From the NCBI RefSeq assembly GCF_021730445.1, contig NZ_JADNRM010000012.1, forward strand, positions 53,245 through 117,244: a DNA stretch of 64,000 nucleotides, written 5' to 3'. Source of the DNA: Phocaeicola faecalis. GTDB taxonomy: Bacteria; Bacteroidota; Bacteroidia; Bacteroidales; Bacteroidaceae. Under the pieces are notes generated by a model. That model saw nothing but the letters and a program-made list of their open reading frames with translations, had not been told where the DNA came from and ran no database searches. This document shows positions 1 through 9,994 of this stretch, piece by piece. How positions within the stretch are numbered: the first letter of the stretch is position 1; the number at the start of each line of letters is the position of its first letter. Made by a program: the position numbers and the translations under genes.

Positions 1-2760
1 GCCGAAGAAATAGGAGACCGCATAGCCGGTATGGAATTGTGGGGCGACACCTTGGTGTTTACTACCCAACGAGGCTTATGGAAAATGAATGTGAAAACTT
101 ACGAAGCCACTGCTTATTTCTCCTCAAAAAAACAATATGGCACGACGTGTTTTCTCACCGACAGCAAAGGATATATATGGGTAGCGGCAGGCAGGGGGAT
201 TTATCGCCTGAACTCCAAAGATGATAAAGAACATTGTTACTATAAATATGACGAAAAAGGATTAGGACACTTCCCTGTCATCCGGTTGCTGGAAGACAAG
301 AAAGGGCGTATCTTTCTAGGAACTAACGGTTCAGGTCTCTATTATTTCGATGAAGAAAATGACTGCTTTATCGGCTATAATACACAGAACAGTGATATAG
401 CAGGAGATTATTGTTATGACATAGTCCAGTTCACGCAAGGTCAACTTCTTATCAGCAGTGATAAAGGACTGACTTTCTTTGACCCCGACAAACAAGAATT
501 TAAGGTCGTGGAACTGGGGCAAGCACTTCCGCTAAACGGTATCAATGCGGGCTGTGGAGTACTGGTATGCCGCAATGGAGAAATATTTGTGGGAGGAACC
601 AATGGGGTAACCACTTTCTTCGAGCAACAATTAATGAATCAGGGAAAAGAATATCAACTTTATTTCTCTGAACTTTATATTAATAATGAAATAGTGCGTC
701 CTAACGATAAAACCCAAGTGCTGCAACGTGCCTTGCCTTATACACAACATTTGGAACTCCGTCACAATCAAAATGATATAGCCGTTCGGTTTGCAACCAA
801 TAATTATATCACTCCCCTGCAACGTCCGGTGTATGAATATCAATTAAAGGGATTTGATGAACAATGGATTCAGTCACCCTATGGAAAAATCCACTATACC
901 AATCTGAGTCCGGGCAAATACACATTGATTGTTCGCGAAAAGAAACAAAATATCACCCATCAACCGAGAAGTATCGAAATGGCATTCGTTATTCATCCGC
1001 CTTTCTATGCGACTCCCCTCTTCTATTTGCTTTATATCATAACGGCTTTTAGCATTATATATAGTATATTCCGGTTTAAACAGTCACAATTCCGGTTGAA
1101 AACCTCGCTGGAAATGGAAAAGAAAGAAAAGGAACGTATAGAAGAGTTGAATCAGGCTAGGTTACAGTTCTTTGCTAATATTTCGCATGAGTTCCGTACT
1201 CCGCTCACATTGATTATCTCACAACTGGAACTGGTGATGCAAGGAAGTTCCCTGACTCCGCCCATTTATAATAAGTTAAAAAAAGTATATCGCAATACTT
1301 ATCATTTGCGTAACCTTATCAGTGAATTGCTTGATTTCCGCAAATTAGAACAGGGACATGTAAAACTGAAAGTCTCCGAACTTGACATTGTCCCGTTTTT
1401 GGAAGAGATATATCTTACTTTTGCCGATTATGCCGCAACACGCCCCATCAACTATCATTTCAACCCACAACAAGCGTCCATCCATTGCTGGTTCGATCCC
1501 AAACAAATGGAAAAAGTGGTATATAATCTGCTTTCGAATGCCTTTAAATATACCAAATCACAAGGAAATATAGAATTGAACGTTTCAGAAGAAGAAGATG
1601 CCGTACTCATAAAAGTGATAGATAATGGAATTGGCATCAAGAAAGAAGATATAAATCAAATCTTCGACCGTTTCTACCAAGCCGGAAACGGTATAGCCGA
1701 CATAGCCCGGACACCAAGCACCGGTATCGGCCTGGCTTTGGTGAAAAATGTAACCGAACTGCATCATGGCATCGTAAAAGTAGAAAGTACTCCCGGATAT
1801 GGCACCATATTCATTGTCCGCTTACAAAAAGGACGCGCACATTTCACAGATGAAGAATGTGTGGAAACATTAGCCGAAAACGGACTGATTTACTCTTATG
1901 AACCTTTACAGGAAATTCCCGAAGATATGAAAGAAGCCACCCCGGACAACGACGTTTCGGAAACAGAACAGGACGAGGAACAATGCCGCCACAGCGTCTT
2001 ACTGGTAGAGGATAACGAGGAACTGCTACAGATTTTAAAAGCTTTGTTTGAGCCAACTTATCGGGTGATACTTGCTACCAACGGCCAAGAGGGACTGGAT
2101 AAAGTGCGTGAGGAAACACCGGATATAGTTGTCAGCGACATTATGATGCCCGAAATGAGCGGTACTGAAATGTGTACCCGAATAAAAAATGATTTCAATA
2201 TCTGCCATATACCGGTCGTGCTGCTCACAGCTTTGGGCTCTGCCGAACAAAGTATCACCGGACTAAAACTGGGGGCAGACGATTATATCGGCAAACCTTT
2301 CAATGCAAGCGTATTGTTGGCACGCTGCAACAATCTGGTAAGAAACCGCCGCATGTTGCAAAAGAAATTTCATAAAGAGGAAGAGTGTGACAGCCATTTG
2401 CTTGCAACGAACCCCATCGACCAGAAGTTCTTAGATACTGTAAATGGTATTATAGAGAAGAATTTGGATAATTCCGAATTCGACATTGATGTATTGGCAC
2501 GGGAGTTGGCCCTGAGCCGCAGTTCTTTTTATGCCAAGTTTAAAGCACTCGTCGGAATGACACCGAATGATTTTGTATTAAACTACAAGATGAAACGTGC
2601 TGCCACATGGTTGCGCAACAACCCCGAAATGCAGATAGCCGAAATAACCTATAAATTAGGTTTCAGTTCACCCCGCTATTTTACTCGTTGCTTTAAGGCA
2701 CAATTTAACCTTGTACCAACCGAATACAGGAAGCAAGCAGAAAAGTCCAAGACAATTTAG
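1..2760 (+). CDS. Hybrid two-component system regulator, 5' truncated by window edge
   Basis: The frame is open to base 1, so the N-terminus lies outside the window; residue numbers here count from the Met at 31. Visible in order: the end of a beta-propeller sensor (repeats such as GLTFFDPDK), a Y_Y_Y domain (about 240-322), one membrane segment (about 327-347), a HisKA box NISHEFRTPL with phospho-acceptor His386, an HATPase domain with DNGIGI at 531-536, a receiver domain (VLLVEDNEE, phospho-acceptor Asp703 in SDIMMPEMSG, Lys755) and a C-terminal AraC-type HTH (about 800-905). This is the classical Bacteroides HTCS that senses an oligosaccharide in the periplasm and activates its PUL. It sits 200 bp upstream of a SusC gene on the same strand, so it very likely controls the locus at 2961-11212. 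It is close in sequence to the HTCS at 51403-55431. Confidence 0.95.
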   Translation, partial: AEEIGDRIAGMELWGDTLVFTTQRGLWKMNVKTYEATAYFSSKKQYGTTCFLTDSKGYIWVAAGRGIYRLNSKDDKEHCYYKYDEKGLGHFPVIRLLEDKKGRIFLGTNGSGLYYFDEENDCFIGYNTQNSDIAGDYCYDIVQFTQGQLLISSDKGLTFFDPDKQEFKVVELGQALPLNGINAGCGVLVCRNGEIFVGGTNGVTTFFEQQLMNQGKEYQLYFSELYINNEIVRPNDKTQVLQRALPYTQHLELRHNQNDIAVRFATNNYITPLQRPVYEYQLKGFDEQWIQSPYGKIHYTNLSPGKYTLIVREKKQNITHQPRSIEMAFVIHPPFYATPLFYLLYIITAFSIIYSIFRFKQSQFRLKTSLEMEKKEKERIEELNQARLQFFANISHEFRTPLTLIISQLELVMQGSSLTPPIYNKLKKVYRNTYHLRNLISELLDFRKLEQGHVKLKVSELDIVPFLEEIYLTFADYAATRPINYHFNPQQASIHCWFDPKQMEKVVYNLLSNAFKYTKSQGNIELNVSEEEDAVLIKVIDNGIGIKKEDINQIFDRFYQAGNGIADIARTPSTGIGLALVKNVTELHHGIVKVESTPGYGTIFIVRLQKGRAHFTDEECVETLAENGLIYSYEPLQEIPEDMKEATPDNDVSETEQDEEQCRHSVLLVEDNEELLQILKALFEPTYRVILATNGQEGLDKVREETPDIVVSDIMMPEMSGTEMCTRIKNDFNICHIPVVLLTALGSAEQSITGLKLGADDYIGKPFNASVLLARCNNLVRNRRMLQKKFHKEEECDSHLLATNPIDQKFLDTVNGIIEKNLDNSEFDIDVLARELALSRSSFYAKFKALVGMTPNDFVLNYKMKRAATWLRNNPEMQIAEITYKLGFSSPRYFTRCFKAQFNLVPTEYRKQAEKSKTI

Positions 2761-2832
2761 GCACTTGCTCACCCCTTCCACAACCCCTTTCTGCAAATGT
2801 TAAGACAATAATGAGAGACAATTTGGGCACTT
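2751..2832. promoter_or_regulatory. Imperfect 16-bp direct repeat upstream of susC (possible HTCS site)
   Basis: GACAATTTAGGCACTT at 2751-2766 and GACAATTTGGGCACTT at 2817-2832 differ at one base and are 66 bp apart start to start. The first copy overlaps the stop codon of the HTCS gene. HTCS output domains are AraC-type and bind repeated sites near susC promoters, so this is a plausible operator, but the assignment is inference. Confidence 0.3.
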
Positions 2833-2873
2833 AAAACGCACAAATTGCTCTCTCGTTACATTTGCATATCTCC

Positions 2874-2881
2874 TACTTTTG
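2874..2881 (+). promoter_or_regulatory. Candidate -7 box for PUL1 susC
   Basis: TACTTTTG matches the Bacteroides -7 consensus TAnnTTTG. I see no TTTG at the ideal -33 spacing, which fits an activator-dependent promoter. It lies about 80 bp before the SusC start. Confidence 0.45.
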
Positions 2882-2960
2882 CCCTCGACAAATAAACACG
2901 ATAGTCTGTTTTACACGTTAAAAACAGACTGTTAATCTTAAACTAATATTATTAACTCTT

Positions 2961-5900
2961 ATGGAAAAGAAATCTAATCGCTTCCATCTGTCGAGAAAGA
3001 TGCTCACCGGAACAACTCTGTTTCTTGCATCTATGGGTATGGCTTCAGCCAGCCCGACTGACATCGGGCCTTCATTGCCCAAGTCTGACTTGATTGTCGC
3101 TTCTCCGCAACAATCTACAGTTACGGTTACCGGTATTATAGAAGACCAAATCGGTCCGGTTATCGGAGCCAGTGTGGTAGAAAAAGGAACAACCAATGGT
3201 ACGATTACCGATATGGACGGTAAATTCACACTTAATGTTTCTCCTAAATCCACACTAGTCATTACTTATATCGGATATGTAGAACAGCAAATCCCGGTAG
3301 GTAGTCAACGAAACTTCAAAATCATGATGAAAGAGGATACTCAGACATTGGATGAAGTGGTCGTAGTGGGGTATGGTACGCAAAAAAAAGTCAATCTGAC
3401 AGGTTCCGTATCTACTATCAATGTCAGTGAAATGGCCGAAAGCCGCCCTATTACCAATGTATCGCAAGCCTTGGCAGGTATGGCAGCCGGTGTGACTGTA
3501 AGCTCCAGCAGCAACCAGCCGGGTAATGACAACGCTGATATCAAAGTACGTGGCCAAGGTACCTTGAACTCTTCTTCACCCCTTATTATCATTGATGGCG
3601 TAGAAGCCGGTATCAATACTGTAAACCCACAAGATATCGAAACTATGACCGTATTAAAAGATGCCGCATCAGCTTCTATCTATGGGTCACGTGCTGCAAA
3701 CGGTGTAATCCTTATCACAACCAAACAAGGTAAGACCGGCTCTATCAAGTTGGAATATAATGGATATGTATCATTTGCTTCTATTCGCCAGACTCTAGAA
3801 CCGGTTTCGAACTATGCCGACTACATGGAGTTAATCAATGAAGGCTATAAGAACAGCGGTTTGGGCGAAGACCACGCTGTATTCAGCCAAGAAAGTATCG
3901 ATGCATGGCGTAACGATGCCGGACGCAATCCTCTGAAGTATCCGAATACAAACTGGATTGAAGAAACATTCAAGCCCTCAACAGCAACAAACCATGTGGT
4001 ATCAATGAGTGGCGGTAGCGAGAAAATCCGTTTTTACAGCTCATTTGGATACAGCGATAGCCCGGGGGTTATGCCCAATTCAGGATATACCAAATATAGC
4101 GGACGTTTAAACCTAGACGCTGATGTAAAATCATGGTTGAAATTGGGCATGCAGCTAAATGGATATGTCTCCGACATGGGACCTGCCGGTAAATACACTT
4201 CTTCGGGTACTGTTGTAGATGATATCTTTACTTATGCATCTGCCACCACTCCGGGTATGGTGTTCGAAGCCCCGGACGGACGCCTTGGTGCAATGAATAA
4301 TCCGGAAGATGATGCTCAATGTGCTGTGAACAATCCTATTGCGCGCGCCAAGAGAATCAGTGGAAATATCCGCAAAAACAACATCCGTGCACGGTTTGTC
4401 GGAACATTGACCCCGATGGAAGGTCTTTCAGTGACTGCATCGTATTCATACGAGTTATTGGATGAAAATCGCGAACGCAAACCGGTATTTCTCGACCAAT
4501 GGAACTTCCAGACAGAGACTGTGACTTATTCAAACAAAGGGAAAACCAATATCATGAACTACGACGGCAAAGTGGAACGTTACTTTAATGATGTAGTTTT
4601 GCGCTATGATAATAAATTCTTTAATGACAAACTGGCCTTGAATTTCATGGCAGGTGCAAGCCAGGAGCTTTATCGTTCAAAAAGCTTCAGTGCGACCAAG
4701 TATGACCTGATTGATTTAGGTCTGGATGTTATCAACGGGGCAACCGGAGAAGCAAGTGCTTCGGGCAGCAAGACCGAATGGGCCATGCATTCTTATTTCG
4801 GACGTATCAACCTTAACTGGGCAGACAAGTACTTGGTTGAGTTTAACCTTCGTGCCGATGCTTCTTCACGCTTTCTACCTGGCAAACGTTGGGGATACTT
4901 CCCTTCAGGTTCTGCCGCCTGGCGCATAGACCAAGAGTCTTTTATGGAAGGATTAGTCAACAAAGGTTTAAGCAGCTTAAAATTCCGTGTTTCTTACGGA
5001 GCATTGGGAAACAACTCTGTAGGCAACTATGATGCTTTGTCACTTTATTCTAATAAAGACAATACCTCTTCCAAGAACATACTAAATTATGTTTTAAACA
5101 ATGCCTTAGCAACCGGTCTCGCACAGGCTGTTATCGCCAATCCGGAATTGACTTGGGAAACAACAAAAGTTGCTGACATAGGTCTCGATTTCGGTTTCTT
5201 CGGCAACCGTTTGACAGGTACTATCGATTACTTTAACAAACGTACGACCGGCATCTTGATTAACCTTCCCGCACCCGACGTACACGGTATCGCATCTATT
5301 CCTAAGGTGAACAGTGCAACCGTTACCAATCAAGGTTTTGAATTTACCGCCGGATGGCAAGATCAAATAAAAGACTTTACTTACGGTGTAAATGCCAACT
5401 TTACTTATGTAACCAATAAGGTTAACAAGTTCAAGGGAAAAGGTGAAGGCGGTAAGTCTATCAGTGGTGCCAACCTGATTTGGGAAGGTCATGCCATCAA
5501 TTCGCAATACTTATTGCGTGTAGACCGCCTGCTTCAAACAGACGAAGACATGAAAATTGTTCAGCAAATGATTGACAATGCACCGATAGACCCTGCCACC
5601 GGAAAGCAAGTAAATCCATTCGCAGCATTCGGTACTCCGCAGAAAGGCGATTTACTGTATAGAGACGTAAGCGGTCCAGACGGCATACCCGATGGCATCA
5701 TCAATAACTATGATAAAGAAATTGTAAGCGACGGACCTAACCCCAAATATCTGTTCGGTCTGAACCTGAATGCTGCATGGAAAGGATTTGACTTGTCTAT
5801 ATTGATGCAAGGCTCACTCGGAGCAAAAGTCTACTGGCAGGAATTGGCTTACAATACCCCAACTGTACGCAAAGGCTATCAGATTAATAAGGAAGTTGCC

Positions 5901-6215
5901 GACGGACGTTGGTATGAAGGAAGAACCGATGCCAGCTATCCTCGCCTAGTGGAATACAACAGCTCGAAGTTAAACCAACAGCAAAGTGATTTCTACCTAC
6001 AGAACAAGAATTTCTTGAAAATACGTAATATCCAGTTGGGTTACACACTTCCGAAGGCATGGACCAATGCATGCCAGATTGAAAGGGTCCGTTTATACGG
6101 CAGTTTGGAAAACTTCTTCACCTTCACCAGCTATAAGGGCTTCGACCCCGAGGTAGACGGCATGAAGTATCCGTCAATGAAACAGGCCGTCATTGGTCTT
6201 AATGTAACCTTTTAA
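2961..6215 (+). CDS. SusC-like TonB-dependent outer-membrane receptor (PUL1)
   Basis: At 1084 residues this is the usual SusC length. It has an N-terminal signal region (hydrophobic about 14-30), a carboxypeptidase-regulatory-like domain (about 53-122), a TonB-box/plug start LDEVVVVGYG at 130-139, a plug with the DGVEAG and GVILITTKQG motifs, and a beta-barrel ending in the aromatic terminus GLNVTF. It would import oligosaccharides across the outer membrane using TonB energy, with the SusD lipoprotein encoded 14 bp downstream as its lid. The sequence does not show the substrate; the lyase and GH88 genes downstream suggest uronic-acid-containing fragments. Confidence 0.96.
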   Translation: MEKKSNRFHLSRKMLTGTTLFLASMGMASASPTDIGPSLPKSDLIVASPQQSTVTVTGIIEDQIGPVIGASVVEKGTTNGTITDMDGKFTLNVSPKSTLVITYIGYVEQQIPVGSQRNFKIMMKEDTQTLDEVVVVGYGTQKKVNLTGSVSTINVSEMAESRPITNVSQALAGMAAGVTVSSSSNQPGNDNADIKVRGQGTLNSSSPLIIIDGVEAGINTVNPQDIETMTVLKDAASASIYGSRAANGVILITTKQGKTGSIKLEYNGYVSFASIRQTLEPVSNYADYMELINEGYKNSGLGEDHAVFSQESIDAWRNDAGRNPLKYPNTNWIEETFKPSTATNHVVSMSGGSEKIRFYSSFGYSDSPGVMPNSGYTKYSGRLNLDADVKSWLKLGMQLNGYVSDMGPAGKYTSSGTVVDDIFTYASATTPGMVFEAPDGRLGAMNNPEDDAQCAVNNPIARAKRISGNIRKNNIRARFVGTLTPMEGLSVTASYSYELLDENRERKPVFLDQWNFQTETVTYSNKGKTNIMNYDGKVERYFNDVVLRYDNKFFNDKLALNFMAGASQELYRSKSFSATKYDLIDLGLDVINGATGEASASGSKTEWAMHSYFGRINLNWADKYLVEFNLRADASSRFLPGKRWGYFPSGSAAWRIDQESFMEGLVNKGLSSLKFRVSYGALGNNSVGNYDALSLYSNKDNTSSKNILNYVLNNALATGLAQAVIANPELTWETTKVADIGLDFGFFGNRLTGTIDYFNKRTTGILINLPAPDVHGIASIPKVNSATVTNQGFEFTAGWQDQIKDFTYGVNANFTYVTNKVNKFKGKGEGGKSISGANLIWEGHAINSQYLLRVDRLLQTDEDMKIVQQMIDNAPIDPATGKQVNPFAAFGTPQKGDLLYRDVSGPDGIPDGIINNYDKEIVSDGPNPKYLFGLNLNAAWKGFDLSILMQGSLGAKVYWQELAYNTPTVRKGYQINKEVADGRWYEGRTDASYPRLVEYNSSKLNQQQSDFYLQNKNFLKIRNIQLGYTLPKAWTNACQIERVRLYGSLENFFTFTSYKGFDPEVDGMKYPSMKQAVIGLNVTF

Positions 6216-6229
6216 AACAGATTAGCTTT

Positions 6230-7945
6230 ATGAAAAAATATAAATTATTCTCAGCACTTGCAACTGCCGCACTCATCTTTTTAAGCAGTTGTTATGACTT
6301 GGACAGGTATCCGGCCGACCAGATGAGTTCCGGTACTTTCTTCAAAACCCAAGCACACGCAGATCAGGCAATGATGGCTGTCTACAGCACCATGCAATAT
6401 GACGATGTCTTCGGACTTCAGTTCGCAATGGACGGAATGGGAGGCATATCAATGGGATACGACCCACCTTCATTCCAAGTATTCCAAAGAGGAATCTATG
6501 ATGTGAAAGAAGGCAAGGTAGCCAACAAATGGAAATATCTGTATGAGGGCATAGCACGTGCCAATATCGTTCTCCAAAATGTGGATAATTGTGAAATGAG
6601 TGAAGAACTGAAAGCACAATACAAAGGTGAAGCACGCTTTATGCGCGGATTGTTCTACTTTACTCTAATGGATTTTTTTGGAGGAGTTCCGGTCTATGAC
6701 GAATCATTCATTGTGGCAGATAACTTCAACAATATGAATCAACCAAGAGAATCTGCTGATAAAGTACGCGAATTCGTCATTGCCGACATGGACGCTGCCA
6801 TTACTTCATTGCCTTTGAAATGGGATGATACCAATAAAGGCCGTGCTACTTCGGGGGCTGCCATGGCTATGAAAGGCAAAGTTTTGCTTTTCAACAAACA
6901 ATACAGCGATGCCGCCAAATGTTTTGAGAATGTAATCAACAGCAAGCAATATGCCCTGTATGGCAACTACGCCAACTTATTCAAGCCGGGAGGCGATGAA
7001 AGCTCAGAAATGATTTTTGCTATTCAAAACATGGGTGGCGTAGGTACAGATTTGGGGATGCCTATGACATTCTATATGGGAAGCCGCGCCTCTTTCGGCA
7101 GCTGTTGGAACAATGTAATGGCAGCAACTGATTTCGTTGATTCTTATGAATGGAAGGACGGACGCCCGTTTGACTGGGATGAAGTAATACCGGGCTATAA
7201 CGCCAATGATGCAGTAAAAGCCAAAACATTCCGTGCCAAGATGAATTCGGCCAAGACTAAAGTCGAAAGTTATCCTGAGACTAAAGACCAACTGATTGCC
7301 ATGTATGCAGAGCGTGACCCACGTATGGATTACTCCATCATTCTTCCTTATACAATGTATAAAGGATGGTATGCCAACAAGCCGATGGACAGTGAATATG
7401 TAGTTGCAGCAGGTGGTGTGAATGACGGTCATGGATATATCCGTGTCAACGGTAACTATGAGACCTATTTGTGGCGCAAATTTGTGGCCGAGTACAACAT
7501 GGACGGAGGTATTAACAACCGTGCAGATACTCCCATCAACTTCCCGCTAATCCGTTATGCAGATGTACTGCTGATGTTGGCGGAATGCTACAATGAGATG
7601 AATGATCAAACAGGTGCCGTGAAACTTATTAACGAAGTGCGTGCACGCCCAAGTGTAAATATGCCGGGCATTAACAGCGGCCCCGAATGGTTGAAGGCTA
7701 CTACGAAAGAAGAAGTATTCCAACGCATCAAGCACGAACGTGCCGTAGAATTGGCTGCCGAAGGACACAGTTTCAGCGATATGCGCCGCTGGGGATTGTT
7801 GGAATCTCTGAACGGACGCAAGGAAAAAGATATTACCGGCAAGGTACGTTACACCCGCGCTGTCAGTACACGTGATTACTTATGGCCTATTCCGGCGAGT
7901 GAAATAGAAAAGAACGGCAAGTTGGAACAGAACCCAAGCTGGTAA
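6230..7945 (+). CDS. SusD/RagB-like surface glycan-binding lipoprotein (PUL1)
   Basis: This 571-residue protein starts with a lipoprotein signal (LSSC, lipid-modified Cys about 21) followed by YDLDRYP, the usual SusD N-terminus. TPR-like helices such as GEARFMRGLFYFTLMDFFGG and the C-terminal signature RWGLLESLNGR...YLWPIPASEIEKN...QNPSW are typical of RagB/SusD. It would bind the glycan at the surface and cap the SusC barrel. It is 14 bp downstream of susC, so the two are co-transcribed. Confidence 0.96.
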   Translation: MKKYKLFSALATAALIFLSSCYDLDRYPADQMSSGTFFKTQAHADQAMMAVYSTMQYDDVFGLQFAMDGMGGISMGYDPPSFQVFQRGIYDVKEGKVANKWKYLYEGIARANIVLQNVDNCEMSEELKAQYKGEARFMRGLFYFTLMDFFGGVPVYDESFIVADNFNNMNQPRESADKVREFVIADMDAAITSLPLKWDDTNKGRATSGAAMAMKGKVLLFNKQYSDAAKCFENVINSKQYALYGNYANLFKPGGDESSEMIFAIQNMGGVGTDLGMPMTFYMGSRASFGSCWNNVMAATDFVDSYEWKDGRPFDWDEVIPGYNANDAVKAKTFRAKMNSAKTKVESYPETKDQLIAMYAERDPRMDYSIILPYTMYKGWYANKPMDSEYVVAAGGVNDGHGYIRVNGNYETYLWRKFVAEYNMDGGINNRADTPINFPLIRYADVLLMLAECYNEMNDQTGAVKLINEVRARPSVNMPGINSGPEWLKATTKEEVFQRIKHERAVELAAEGHSFSDMRRWGLLESLNGRKEKDITGKVRYTRAVSTRDYLWPIPASEIEKNGKLEQNPSW

Positions 7946-7995
7946 TAGCTGCATAAGTTTCACAATAGGTAAATAATACACTGATTATTATAAAT

Positions 7996-8042
7996 AGTCA
8001 CTTCGGGCGACGGCCCTCTTCGGCCTGTTCCCCGAAGTGACT
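7996..8042 (+). terminator. Intercistronic hairpin between susD and the lyase gene
   Basis: AGTCACTTCGGG (7996-8007) pairs perfectly with CCCGAAGTGACT (8031-8042), with a GC-rich loop between. Only a weak T-rich tail follows, so it may act as a partial terminator or mRNA-stabilising stem that sets susCD expression above that of the enzymes, rather than as a full stop. Confidence 0.55.
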
Positions 8043-8058
8043 TCTTATTTCGGGAGAT

Positions 8059-9987
8059 ATGAAAAAAATTACAATTTTATATTTTATATTACTGGCCGCA
8101 GTGCAACTGAACGCGTATGAGAAACGCGATTTGCTACAGCATGCAGCAGACCTCGCCAAAATAAAAGAGGCATTGGTGATGGAACAAAAGTGGGTGCCTT
8201 ATCCTGATTATACCGACCGCAACGGCTGGAATCAATTTTTGGGAGAATACAAAGAAGGCATCATCAGACAAGGGGAAAAATACTTGAATTTTGATTGGAA
8301 GGTGGTGAGAGCCACCGATTATATGGAATACGAACGTTCGGGAAACCGCCGTATCATGGAAGACCCGCTAGGTGCCAACAACACAGCCATAGGTGCGCTG
8401 GTACTAGCAGAAATGGCAGAAGGGAAAGGACGTTTTATCGATGAGATTATTAACGGTGTGCTGCAAGCCTGCGAAATGACTTCATGGTCACTTTCGGCAC
8501 ATCTAGCCTCAGCACAGCACACGCACCGTGCTTTCCCTGACTTTCGCGAAGACATTATGGATCTTGTATCGGGCAATATGTCACAGATGTTATCCTGGAC
8601 TTACCATTTTCTACATAAAGAATTCGATAAGACAGACCCGGCTATTTCTCTCCGTCTGCGCCACGAATTGCAAAAGCGTGAACTCGATCCCTATATGCAA
8701 CGAAGTGATTTCTGGTGGATGGCTTTCGACTATAAACCGGGAACGCTCGTCAATAACTGGAATCCATGGTGTAACTTCAATGCCCTGAATTGTTTCTTAT
8801 TATTGGAGAATGACCGTGATAAACTGGCTAAAGCAGTATTGCGCACCATGATATCAACTGACAAATTCCTGAATTATGTAAAAGCTGACGGTGCCTGCGA
8901 GGAAGGACCCTCATACTGGGGCCATGCCGCCGGAAAGTTATATGACTATCTGCAAATATTATCACTAGGCACCGGAGGTAAAATCTCCATTTTCAATCAG
9001 CCGCAAATTCGTTATATGGGTGAATATATCGTGCGCTCCTATATAGGCAATGGTTGGGTAGTAAACTTTGCCGATGCCTCTGCGCGTGGCGGCGGTGACG
9101 TAGCTTTGATTTACCGCTATGGTGTGGCAGTAAACAGCAACATGATGAAAGGGTATGCTGCCGAAAAGAATCAGGAGAAACCGGTAAAACCTGCCACCAA
9201 CTGGCTTGATATGTTCCGCGGGCTGGAAACGCTACGTTTCATGCCTCAGTTGAAAGAAGAAAAGGCAACTTATAAGGTTCCTGCCTATACTTGGTATCCA
9301 GAAACAGAGTTCTGCTATTTGAGCAACAAGAACGGTTTTTTTGTTGCCGCTAAAGGAGGATATAACAATGAAAGCCATAATCATAATGATGCAGGTACAT
9401 TCTCGCTTTATCTGAACACGACTCCCATCTTGATTGATGCCGGAGTAGGAACATATACACGCCAGACATTCAGCAGCGAGCGTTATTCCATCTGGACTAT
9501 GCAAAGCAACTATCACAACTTGCCTGTGATAAATGGTGTTCCCCAAAAGTTTGGAAGTGAGTATAAAGCCACAGATGTAAAAGCGAATTCCGGACAACAA
9601 ACCTTCTCTGCCAATATTGCTACAGCATATCCTGCCGAAGCCGGTGTGGAGAAATGGATACGCGCTTATTATCTGGAGAAAAATAAACTGAAGATAGAAG
9701 ACAAGTTCACACTGAAAGAAACAACAGCTCCCAATCAAATCAATTTCCTTACTTGGGGAAAAGTAGATATCTCACAACCCGGAACCGTCATCATTAAAGT
9801 GAATGACGAAAAGGTATGTTTGGACTATGATAAAAATATGTTTGACGCAACAATCGAAACAATACAGTTGAAAGACACCAGACTGTCCAACGTATGGGGC
9901 CCGGAAATCTATCGTGTTTCTTTGCAAGCGCAGAAAATGCAGTATTCGGGAACTTACGTTTATAATATAACAAAACTTAAAAACTAA
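8059..9987 (+). CDS. Heparinase II/III-family polysaccharide lyase (PUL1)
   Basis: This 642-residue protein has a Sec signal peptide (about 1-19). An alpha-toroid domain spans about 40-380, with NNWNPWC (232-238) and EGPSYWGHA (282-290). A heparinase II/III beta-sandwich begins near 405, with the metal/catalytic motif NNESHNHNDAGTF (436-448) and NYHNLPVING (484-493). Enzymes of this superfamily (PL12, PL15, PL17, PL21, PL33, PL37) cleave uronic-acid glycans by beta-elimination, leaving a 4,5-unsaturated uronic acid at the new non-reducing end. The GH88 gene 7 bp downstream removes exactly such a sugar, which supports the assignment. I cannot name the PL family or the substrate from sequence alone; a glycosaminoglycan-like or glucuronan-like polymer is likely. 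Confidence 0.88.
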   Translation: MKKITILYFILLAAVQLNAYEKRDLLQHAADLAKIKEALVMEQKWVPYPDYTDRNGWNQFLGEYKEGIIRQGEKYLNFDWKVVRATDYMEYERSGNRRIMEDPLGANNTAIGALVLAEMAEGKGRFIDEIINGVLQACEMTSWSLSAHLASAQHTHRAFPDFREDIMDLVSGNMSQMLSWTYHFLHKEFDKTDPAISLRLRHELQKRELDPYMQRSDFWWMAFDYKPGTLVNNWNPWCNFNALNCFLLLENDRDKLAKAVLRTMISTDKFLNYVKADGACEEGPSYWGHAAGKLYDYLQILSLGTGGKISIFNQPQIRYMGEYIVRSYIGNGWVVNFADASARGGGDVALIYRYGVAVNSNMMKGYAAEKNQEKPVKPATNWLDMFRGLETLRFMPQLKEEKATYKVPAYTWYPETEFCYLSNKNGFFVAAKGGYNNESHNHNDAGTFSLYLNTTPILIDAGVGTYTRQTFSSERYSIWTMQSNYHNLPVINGVPQKFGSEYKATDVKANSGQQTFSANIATAYPAEAGVEKWIRAYYLEKNKLKIEDKFTLKETTAPNQINFLTWGKVDISQPGTVIIKVNDEKVCLDYDKNMFDATIETIQLKDTRLSNVWGPEIYRVSLQAQKMQYSGTYVYNITKLKN

Positions 9988-9994
9988 TTCTGTC

